From positions 62,001 through 126,000 of the forward strand of contig JAECUM010003292.1 in the NCBI GenBank assembly GCA_016617855.1: a stretch of DNA of 64,000 nucleotides, given 5' to 3'. Shown one piece after another: positions 36,901 to 48,900 of this stretch (its first letter is position 1; each line of letters begins with the position of its first letter). The position numbers and the translations under genes were made by a program. The notes under the pieces were generated by a model. It saw only the letters and a list, made by a program, of their open reading frames with translations. It was not told the origin of the DNA and did no database searches. The DNA is from Megalonaias nervosa (lineage: Eukaryota; Mollusca; Bivalvia; Unionida; Unionidae).

Positions 36901-39900
36901 GACGAAAACAAAAACAACTGTGTCACATCAATATGTTAAAGAAGTATGTTGAAAGAGATAGCCAGGTAAATCATGCAATTAATTTAGTTGTACCTGTCCC
37001 ACCAACTGAGGATTTGAGTGAAGGAATTCAGTCGGATTCTACTAATCTTAGAACATTAAGTCTTCGGAATTCGGAAGTTATGAAAAATCTAGATCAGAAA
37101 CTTTCTCATTTACAACAAGAAGTAAAAAGTGAACTTAAACAATTATTGTCTGAATATGAGCACTTGTTTCCAGATGTACCTACAAGGACAAACAAAATTT
37201 TTCATGACGTTGAAATAGTAGATTCAAAACCCATGAAACAACACCCATACAGGATGAACCCTCTCAAACAGGAATACTTAAAAAAGGAGATTCAGTATTT
37301 ACTGGAAAATGATTTTATAGAGCCCAGTAAGAGTGATTGGAGTTCACCATGCATACTTGTTCCGATACCGGATAAAACTTTCCGAATGTGTACTGATTAT
37401 AGGAAGGTGAACAGTGTGACAAAAACATGATTCATTTCCATTGCCAAGAATCGATGACTGTATCGACAAAATTGGAAATGCCAAATACGTCACCAAATTC
37501 GACTCTCTGAAAGGATTTTGGCAAGTTCCACTAACGGAAAGGGCAAAAGAAATTTCGGCATTTGTGACTCCAGATGGACTCTACCAGTATAAAGTAATGC
37601 CATTTGTACTTTTCAACGCCTTATGAATATGATTACCTCTGGTCTAGACAATTGTGATGCGTATATTGATGATGTCATCATCTGCAACAACACTTGGAAA
37701 GAACATCTAGCCATGATTCGGAAGTTCTTTGACAGACTCACTGAAGCAAATTTGACTATTAATTTATCTAAAAGTGAGTTCTGCTGTGCTTGTGTTACTT
37801 TTCTAGGACATATTGTGGGACATGGTCAAGTTAAACCTATTGATGCTAAGGTCAAGGCTATTTCTGAATTTCCTGTGCCTGTCAGTAAAAAACAGCTGAT
37901 GTGATTTTTGGGTATGGCTGGGTACTATTGCATATTTTGTTCAATTTTTGGGATATTGTTGAACCTCTGACAAACTTGTTGAGAAAGAAAAACAAGTTTC
38001 TTTGGACTGAAAAATGTCAAGAGGCTTTTGATAGGTTAAAGGCCATACTTAAAAGTGCACCAGTTTTAATAGTTCCAGATTTCAGTCAACCATTCAAACT
38101 ATCTGTGGATGCAAGTGATGTTGGGGTTGGAGCAGTTTTGATTCAAGATGACAGAAATGGTGTAGAACATCCAGTGTGTTATTTCTCTAAGAAATTAAAT
38201 AAACACCAAAGAAACTACACAACAATCAAGAAGGAATGCTTGGCTTCAATACTGGCATTACAGCATTTTGAAGTTTATATCAGTTCGGCTCCTTCTCCGG
38301 TTGTTGTGTTTAGTGATCACAATCCCCTTACTTTCATCAACAGGATGAAAAATAAAAATCAAAGACTATTAAGGTGGAGTTTATTTTTGCAAGAGTACAA
38401 TCTTGACATCAGGCACATTAAAGGAAAAGACAATTTAATTACAGATGCACTTTTCCGTGTATAGAAATATTTTCATATATACTTTTGTATAAGTCATAAG
38501 AATTCTTCTTATGTATTTTTTTTAACCTCATGTACAATTTACATCTGGTAAAAAAGAAAACTTTATTACATAAATCTTTCTTTTTTCTTTATGGGGGAAA
38601 GTGTTACGACCATGTAGTTTAATTACTTGTGTGTTAAAATTTGAATTCTTTCTATTTCATTTTTGTATCATTATATTTAATTATTGTTATGATGATTATG
38701 TTCACAGGATCTGACGTTTTGAGAGAAACATTGTGTTTATTTAGAACGTAAATATGACACTTAGGATTTCGTAAGCAATTTTCTTAGATTGCTGGCTTGA
38801 TAAACAAGCTAGGTAAATGATTCGTTGTGGCCGAGGTCATTTCTAATTATACTTGTTTACACTTTGTACTGCGATGGTGAGATTTCGAAATCACCACGTG
38901 TTCTTCATGCGTGTACATGAAATGACGTTTTCGTTCAGTTTAAATATTCAGGTATCTGTGAAATAGTCAGTCAGAGTTATATTTTAACACCTGGTAGAGT
39001 CGTTTCAATACCTTTAGAAGAAGGTATTCTTTTCTAGTGCTAGAAAGAGTTGTTCATCTGTACGTCTGTAGAACGAGATGTATATTGTTACAGACGATAG
39101 CTGTACTTCATCTACTTTTTAAATAATAATTATTTTCCTTGGAGAGCTATACACAACTGGCTTTGGACAAAGACATTTAGTGAAATTGATTTTAAATTGG
39201 AACAGAACAGTACAAATTGTGATTCAGAGTGAAAATTCTGGACATTTGGTAAAACCTTCGTCTGGTGTCATCATCCACCATCTTGGAACGGAATTGAGAT
39301 TCAGACTACTTCAATTAGAACTGTTTATTGATAGGACTTATATGTTTTCACAATTCTAGGACAAATGTTTGGATTTTCTTCGCAAATCGTAAGTCCTATT
39401 TCATATTTTCACCTTTTCACCATGTTTTCTAGGGAAATAAATTATTTTTGTTAAAACTTACAAAGCTTGTTGTCTTCGCTCTTTTCTTTATGTTACTTTA
39501 AATGAGCCGACATATAACACTTTGTATGCCGTGATCTCACAACAGGCTAACCTTTTCTCAACAAAATGCCAGCACTGTTACTATGAAGAAGATTGTTCCA
39601 TCATTTCTGATGCATTCTGAGCAAGTTGAGGCCATGACAGCAAACTATCGGATTTATTGGCAAATATTACCTGAATCACTCACCTTGCTTCCTAATTGGC
39701 ATCAATTATGTGTTTTGCCTTGGCTCAAATCTTATAAGTTCGAAACCCTTAGCCAGAACCTAAGAGAAGCTGCTGTTTTACAAAACATGCATTCTGATAG
39801 GGATAGCCTTGAATTAGCTGCCTGCACTTTAAATGGATTTGAATTATTTTCAGTTCAGACTAGGTTTCATAGTTAGAAATTGTGTGCAATCAGCAGAGCA

Positions 39901-42900
39901 TCTAAAAGTGGTTATCCACTCACTCTCCCCAAGCAATACATGAAGAAGGGCAGCAATGCAGACCCAGTGAGTTTTGTCAAGTATTGGATGAAATGTATGG
40001 TGATGAGTCATGAGAATCGGCATATCTCTCATCCAGTTTAGGCAGAAATAATAGAATCCATCATATGCATAGGTCAAGTGTAGGAAAATTTCACCCAGGG
40101 GTCATAATTTTGTGTCAGACGGGGGGCTGTGCTGAGTGTCTGATGCAGAAGTTGAGTCCTGAGGGTGGAGGTTTTGTATTCTATACTGACTTTGTTGATG
40201 GATTTTTTTAATCACATTTCTGAACGAAAAATGATGGACAAAGTAAAAATGGTCTATAATAAATTGTGAATACTGCTGTAACTTTCAAATGGCAGAACAC
40301 ACATTGTAAATATTCCTTACCTTAAGAGAGATTTTACAAAATTAGGTTTACACTGAAATATTAGGTGTAACATTTGAATTACATTGAAACATTTTTAGCT
40401 ATCAAAGAAGACTGTTTCTGAAATTGCCATGGTACTGATAATACACAGTATCTGAATTGTGTACTGCAGATAGTTTGCACAATGAAACAGGTGAACAGTT
40501 TAAAACCTAAATTCTCTTTTACCTATAAGATTAATTGAGACTGACAAAAAATAATGAACTTTGATCTAGAATTGATCTGCCCTTCAGATGTAATAGGGAA
40601 TATTTTGGAGAAAAAAATAGCATTTAAAACCATGGCTTTTTCGACTTGAAATGGACTAAATCGATCATAGAGCAAACTGGCATATTTATAGAACACTTCA
40701 GCCAATGCTTATTTTAGTGTGTTAATGTTTATCTTGATTATTGTGAAAGAATGTTACTGTGATGATTGAAGTGTTTGCTGTACTGTGTAGATTATGCTTG
40801 CACTAGTAGGTCAAAATAGTCCACAAATAAGGGTAAAGGTTACATGTGAAGCAGGACTAGTAGGTCAAAATAGTCCACAAATAAGGATAAAGGTTACATG
40901 TGAAGCAGGACTAGTCGGTCAAAATAGTCCACAAATAAGGATAAAGGTTACATGTGAAGCAGGACTAGTCGGTCAAAATAGTCCACAAATAAGGATAAAG
41001 GTTACAGAACTGTCCTGCACCAGTGTTCCCCACTGGAAAACATAATCACACATGTACAGGAATGTGAGTAAAGAGGATATTACCCATCAAGCCAAGGCAT
41101 CATGGCTGAAGTGGATAATGTGTTGAGTGTATTTTAAATTATCATAGGATCAGATGCGCCTCATGACAATTTCTGTGTTGCATTTTGAATGCATCATTTG
41201 CATCATAAATATAATGGCAGCCATTGGCTGGCATGCACAGTCAACTTTTGAAGCTTTGTCTCTGATATCTAATATTGGTGAGATGAGAATTGAATCTGGT
41301 AGGTTCAGTGGCTTTTTTTCAGACCACCAGACCCATTTGAAGTTGGCACAACAACCTCATTTTGGAGGATTAGCATTTTTGCTGCATTTGCCCAAAGTAT
41401 TTTGCTCAGGAAAGAAAGATTATGAGTGTTTTTATGTGACCATCAGAGTTGTCCAATCTTCATAATTTTGTTAGTAGAGTGGTTGATTATTCTTGTAGGT
41501 AATACAGCCATTCTTTACTTAAGGAATGCAGTTTGTACAGGTTGGATGTTCATTCATTTCCTCCTCTTACCAATTCTTCTAAAGTTAATGTCATCTGGGA
41601 ATGTATTTAATAGAGAAAGTAAAATTTGTAATAAAATTTTGTTTCTCCAAGAATACTCACCTGATTACATTACTGTTAAATGCTGTCACACTTCAATGCA
41701 AATGTGAGAACCATTGCTCAGGTTAAACTGTAAAGAACCTGTAGCTGTGGAAAGGGGAAGTAATGAACAAGAGTTTTTTCCCTTTTTCGATATGGTTTAT
41801 AAGTGGCATACCAACCTAAGTTTCCAAACATTGTGCTTTGCAACCTTCCGGACAGTGTGTTTTGGGGCCCAAGGCATTCAGTGTACAAGAGTAAAAAAGC
41901 AACACTATTGAATTGAGAATATGCTATCTGATCATTAAGAGTACATAAAAGTTATTTGAAATTCAAATTTAAAATTCTGGGTTCATGTAAGCATATAAAA
42001 CATGATTGGACATTCAGATTTTAAATTCTGGGTTCATGTAAGCATATAAAATATGATTGGACATTCAGATTTGAAAAGGAAGGCCATGGTAACTCAGTTG
42101 TCAAAGTGTCTGACTCATAATCCAAAGGTCTTGGGTTAAATACCCAACTCTGCCAGCCCAATTCAGCTGCCTTGGTGGGTCATTGGAAAGGCACTTGACT
42201 CCCATTAGCCAGTATGATTTAGCCAATAAAATCAAATTTGAATAAAAGAAACTGTTTTCTTGGAAGCATTTAATAAACTTTAAAATGGTCAATAGTTTGT
42301 AGACTTGGCACTCTCAGAAATAATTACACACACACACAAACACACACACACATACACGAACATGATACAAAATACACTAAGTTTCTGTATTTAAAATCCA
42401 TTGGATATTGGAATACAGTCCAGAATAGACACAGTCTTTGCTCTTCATAGTAGTTTGGAAGGGAGGGGAGGGGTCAGGGGCATATAAGGGTGATGCTTGT
42501 GTCATTGGAGTACATCTTTGCACTCATCAAAGACTAGATGTTACTATTGTTCAGACTTCCCTGAAGATCTTGTTAAATTTTTCTGAGCATATAAAATTGT
42601 CTTTCAGCATTGCTGTGAGGAAGAGTGAAATATGCACACTATTTTATGTCAGAAGGTTAAACATGTTTTTGTTATTTCAGCTCTGCATTTATTCATTGTC
42701 CTGATGCTGGGTGGTGTTTTCTGTGTCATTGTATGTCATAACATGAAGTGCTGGGTGGTGTTACTGTGTCAGTGTATGCTGTACACAACATAAAGTAATG
42801 GTTGGTGTTACTGTGACAATGTATGTCATACATAACATAATGTGCTGGGTGGTGTTACTGTGTCAGTGTATGTCATACACAACATGAAGTGCTGGGTAGT

Positions 42901-45900
42901 GTTACTGTGTCAGTGTGTGTCATACACAACATAGGGACTAATCTTTGGAATGGTATTTGTAGTATTATGACTCTATGATTTAGAATACAAAAGTGAAAAT
43001 TTAAAAAGATCTTAGAGTAATGCAAATTAAATCCCAGTAGTCCAAAACGTTTTATCATCAGTCCTAATGAATAAAGTTCTAATTAAATTCTAGTGGTATT
43101 CCAAGTAAGATCCAATGTTGAAGGTGTTGATGTGCCTATAGTCTTGAATGTACTGATGTAACAATGGTCTGAAGTGTGATGATGTGTCAGCAGTGATGTG
43201 ATGAATCACAATAATATAATCCAAAATATCCTTGTTTGAATTCACTATAATTCTAAATTAGTATTCCTGGCCAAGAATATTATTGAGCACATTGTAATTC
43301 CAGAGAATAATAATCTAAATAAATAATTCCAGCCCAAATGAAGTTCTGAAGAACAAATAAGACTGATTTCAGCTTAAGATGTTATGGCAGGAGTAACTAC
43401 TTTTTCCAGCAAACAACCCTCTACTTGATGTAGGTCACAATTAGCATTTTTTAAGCAATCTTACTTAATGGAAAATTCCATTCTAGAATATTCTGTTGAT
43501 GAAATTATAATAAAGAACATGGTAAACATAATGTCCTTGACTCAGACCAAGATAATGATCCAAATATTTAACCTGCACTAGTATAAAAATATTAGCTGTG
43601 CATTATTTGTTTACCAAAATAAATCTTTAGTCAGAAACAGTCATTTTAATGTTGGACAAAGTCAAGTACAAAATACAATTATCCATAGCATATAATGAAT
43701 AAAAAAAATAAAAAAAACTGTCAAACAATACAAATTAAATATACATAACAGAAGTATGTGCATAAAATGCTTCCCCCTTACTACTGCAAACCCCATCAAC
43801 CAAAAGTTCTAAAATATAACTTTTTAGGCTTTGCTTGAATCACCAATGGCTCATTTTTCCCTGAATTACAGTTTTGTTTTGATAATTTACCTTAAAAATT
43901 GAATCACATTCCCACACTATTCCAATTTCTGCAATAATATTTGGATGGTCTCATCCAACTAAAGAGAAATGTCACTGCTAATCACAAATTAGCCACTAAC
44001 TGTTAATAAAGATGGCTTAAGCATAACCTTTCAAGGCAGCAGTGAGTAAAAACATTTGTTTCTTCAGCATGTATCTCTTTGATTTACCCAACTTCAAAAT
44101 GAATTGGGTTGTTCCACTTCATGCACTTTACCTATATAATTTAATGTAATGGGCTGTCCCACATAAGTGATTAAGTAATACCACCCATGCTATTGTAAGT
44201 CAATTATGTAATCTGGAATGGTGGCTTCTATATCTAGAGTTAGTACAGCCAATTTTCTCTAATTTAAAAAAAAATACCTTCTTATACCACAAAAGTTCTT
44301 TATATATCCACCTTAAAGAAAGTTCCATGAAATTTATAAGATTTATCAGTTCCTTTCCTGCCTCAGAGATCTGTTATAAGTCTTTAAATAATTTCATATT
44401 TGTGTACATTCAGTTGTCCACAGAACTGTATGACAAACCAGAGTTTGCTCCTTTGGATCCAACACAGGACCCAATATTTCCACCTGAATTACAGGTGAGT
44501 AGAAATGTCATGATGCTTTGCCTGCTCCATAGGGTGCTAGTCATTTATTTATATGCAGTATATCTAAGGATATTTGAATATTCTTCAGTGATCAATGTAG
44601 ATCAAGGATATTTGAATATTTTTCAATGATCAATGTAGATCAAGGGTATTGGAAAATTCTTTAGTGATCAATGTAGATCAAGGATATTTGAATATTTTTC
44701 AATGATCAATGTAGATCAAGGGTATTGGAAAATTCTTTAGTGATCAATGTAGATCAAGGATATTTGAATATTTTTCAATGATCAATGTAGATCAAGGGTA
44801 TTGGAAAATTCTTTAGTGATCAATGTAGATCAAGGATATTTGAATATTTTTCAATGATCAATGTAGATCAAGGGTATTGGAAAATTCTTTAGTGATCAAT
44901 GTAGATCAAGGATATTTGAATATTTTTCAATGATCAATGTAGATCAAGGGTATTGGAATATTCTTCAGTGATCAATGTAGATCAAGGGTATTGGAAAATT
45001 CTTTAGTGATCAGTGTAGATCAAGGATATTGGAATATTCTTCAATGATCAATGTAGATCAGGGATATTGGAATATTCTTCACTGATCATTTAGATCAAGA
45101 ATATTTGAATATTCTTCATTTATCAGTGTAGGTCTTGGATATTGGAATATTCTTCATAGATTAATGTAGTTCAAGGATAATGGAATATTCTTCAATAATC
45201 AATGTAGATCAAGGATATTGGAATATTCTTCAATGATCAATGTATATCATGGATATTGGAATATTCTTCAATGTTCAGTGTATATCATGGATATTGGAAT
45301 AATCTTCAGTGATCAATGCAGATCAAGGATATTGGAATATTCTTCAGTGATCAATGTATATCATGGATATTGGAATATTCTTCAATGATCAATGTAGATC
45401 AAGGATATTGGAATATTTTTCAATGATCAATGTAGATCATGGATATTGGATTATTCTTCAATGATCAATGCAGATCAAGGATTCTGGAATATTCTTCAGT
45501 TATCAGTGTAAATCAAGGATAGTAATGTAGCTTGAAAATGCATATTCTTTGGTAAGAAACATACAGATGCTTAAAATTCTTTATTACTTTTTTGACAGAT
45601 AATGATTACAAATCTTGATCACTTATTTGATGGATAATGATAACAAATCTTCATCACTTATGTGACACATAATGATTACAAATCTTTATCACTTATTTGA
45701 TGGATAACAATTACAAATCTTTATCACTTATTTGATGGATAACGATTACAAATCTTTATCACTTATTTGACTGATAATGATTATAAATCTTTATCACTTA
45801 TATGATGGGTAACAATAACAAATCTTTATCACTTATTTGACAGATAACGATTACAAATCTTTATCACGTATTTAATGGATAATGATGACAAATTTTTATT

Positions 45901-48900
45901 TCTTATTTGACAGATAACAATTACCAATATTTATCTTTTATTTGACAGATAACGGTTATAAATGGAAGCATCTCATGAAGAATTGATTGTCAAAAAATTT
46001 ATCAACATAATTTTATTATGTACCCATTTTTATTCATATATTTTTGATATTGCATTTCATAGTGATGTTCAATAATGGTTTCCATATTGCATACCCAGGC
46101 TTACCTACTGGGTGGTTTTTGTTATATCCATGCATGGATACTCATCAAGAAACTGAATCATACGTTAATGATTTCACCTGTCCTATGAATTCTGTCCAAA
46201 CTGTTCATCTACAAGTAAGGTAAGGATAGAAAAGGATGAATGTAATAAATGCAAAACTACACTGTAGTCTTGTGGTTTGGTTTTAGTTGGAGGAAGAAAC
46301 TTGGAATATGACGTATCTGTAGTCTCATGGTTTGTTCAAAGTTGTGGTAAAGAACATGGAACACAATGTATCTATAGCCTCGTGGTTTGTTCTAAGTTTG
46401 GCAAAGAAATTGGAGCATGACATATTGGTAGTTTGATAGTTTGTTCTAAGTTGGGGCTTAGAACACAGAATCTGATGTATTTGTAGACTCATGGTTTGTT
46501 TTAAGTTGGGGCAAATAACTTGGAACATGACTTTTCTGTAGTCTCATGGTTTGTTTTAAGTTGGGGCAAATAACTTGGAAGATGACTTTTCTGTAGTCTC
46601 ATGGTTTATTCTAAATTGGGGCAAAGAGACTTCACACATGATGTTTCTGTAGTCTTATGGTTTATTCTAAGTTTGGGCAAAGAACTTGGAATACAACATA
46701 TCTTTAGTTATGTGATTATATCATTCAGTGGCTGTTTGATAATCTTCATCCAGTTTAAACATTTTGTGCCTGTCTCTAAGGAAAATTAGTGACTATTCAA
46801 GAGTCCATCAGCATTGAGTTAAAAGTTATTAGTGAAGATAATCAATGAAATGAATCCAGTTAATAAGGACTTTCTTCAAATATTGCATTTTTGTGAAAGT
46901 TTATTGCCAGCCAGTTTTACGACTGATGCTATTATTGCTTTATAAATCTGATCTGTTAAATTTTTTTCCTTGTTGCAGACAAATATGAGTTATGCTTCAG
47001 AGAACCTATACTTCTGTGGGGAGAGGGTAAAGTGGTACCGTCCCACAACCCTTGGTCAGCTTCTGAAACTAAAACAAAAATATCCAAAGGCACGACTTGT
47101 CGTTGGAAATACAGAAGTTGGTAGGTGTTGTCTTAAATTTATATTGTAAAAATGACTAGAGGTGTTAGCAGTAAAACAAAAAAAATCAAAACAAAGGATG
47201 TTGCCATGAAATCTAGAAGTTTGGGATAAATTTTTTCCACTTATCTAATAAATAGAGTTCTCACCATGTCAAGACAGAAAGTAATTCACATTGAAGGAAA
47301 ATGATTTTTATAACTCAGTTCAAAGTCACTGAGATAGATTTTAATTGTGGAAAGTTTCATTCTGAAAGTTGTTGCTTATGGTTTATTTTAGTTTGGAACC
47401 ATGACACAATATTATGAAAATTCATTGATGCACTATTTTAACAATTAGCTGTCTAATACAGGAACATTACTGAGGTTTGACAATTAGCTGTCTAATACAG
47501 GAATATTCTGATGTTTGACAGTTAGTTGTCTAATACAGGAACATTACTGAGGTTTGACAATTAGCTGTCTAATACAGGAATATTACTGAGGTTTGACAGT
47601 TAGCTGGCTAACACAGGAACATTACTGAGGTTTGACAATTTGTTGTCTAGCAAAGGACCATTACTGAGGTTTGATAATCATCTGTGTAACACAGGAACAT
47701 TACTGAGTGTTACAAGTCTATGTTCTTAAAATAAGTAACAGAAAAGAGTGAAAGACAACGAGCTTTTGTCAAATTTAACAAATAATTTATTTCCCTAGAA
47801 TTCAAAGTGAAAATGAGAAACAAAGAACTTAGGGTATTGTGAATCAAATCCCAAAATAATTCAAGAATTACAGACACAAGTCCTAAGAATTTAAAGTCCT
47901 GAATAAAACTCAGTACATGTCCTGAATAAATCCAAAGACTGGAGGTGATGATGTGCCTGTTATAGCTTATAGAGTGTTTATGTACCAACAGTCTTTTGTG
48001 GAATCATAGTAATATAATTCCAAGTTTGAATTCAGTATAAATTTCAGTGAATGTCTCTATCCTAGAATTTTGGGCCTTGAGTGGCAGAGTGGTCTAAAGC
48101 GCTCACTGTTACAAATCACTGCTATCTCACCTCTGTCTGCATGGGTTCAAGTCTTGGGTTCGGCCAGTGTGTGTATGTGAGAAAGCTTGCCAGTAGCTTC
48201 TCATGGGTTGGTAGTTCTTTCTAGGGTTTTCCTGGGTTCTTCCTCCACCATTTATACTGGCCACCATGTATAGCTGAAAAATGGTGTTAAACCTACACAG
48301 CAGCAACAGCAACTATCCAAAAATTTTATCAAAGCACTTTTGTATATATCCAGAGAAAATAACCACTTGAATTCAGTAATTTGAAGAAAATAAAATTCAG
48401 CCCAATGGTCACAACATAATACAGTTTGAAAGTGCTAGATGTTAAAGCATGAATGACCAAGTCCTCACAATTACATGACTTTATAGTTCTCTACTTTACC
48501 TCAGGTCACAATTAGCATTTTCTAAAAAAAACGTTACCTAATGGAAAATAACCTTCTAGAATGATCCTGATGTCTACAGAATCAAAACCATAACCTGGAT
48601 TACACCCATGAAATTCCAGAACTTTGACCCAAATAAACATATTTACTCCTTTTATTAATAATGATTCTGATATTAAGCCATACACATAGATAATAATTTA
48701 GCTATGTATTAATTGTTTACATAAAATGAAATAATAAAAAAGTCAGTAAGGTCAAGCAGAAACAAACTCATTTTTGGACAAGGTCAAGTCCAGCATACAA
48801 TGTTACATTACAATATTAAACTAACAAACAAACAATTAAATTAAATATACATAACACTTCCCCTCATAAAGAAAAATAGATTTATACAATAAAGCTTTCT

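Larger units (their letters stand above)
32485..39523 (+). mobile_element. Gmr1-like Ty3/gypsy retrotransposon, complete but inactive
   Basis: A 7,031-bp element (32489-39519) with both LTRs, flanked by a 4-bp duplication CTTT (32485-32488 and 39520-39523). Order on the + strand: 5' LTR, primer-binding site, gag with coiled coil, SCAN-like domain and CCHC knuckle, protease, integrase with GPY module, reverse transcriptase, RNase H, polypurine tract, 3' LTR. RT and RNase H are Ty3/gypsy-like, but integrase lies before RT, the arrangement described for the Gmr1 clade. Frameshifts, in-frame stops, a small RT deletion and a lost catalytic residue show it is inactive. The LTRs differ at roughly two dozen positions by eye, so the insertion is not very recent. 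It sits in a DIRS recombinase inside the 18-kb XDH intron. Confidence 0.93.

Noticed and set aside
40794..41045. An 83-codon frame with an 18-residue repeat
   Set aside because: It is a 54-bp tandem repeat inside a decayed DIRS element; it has no start context or relatives that I know.
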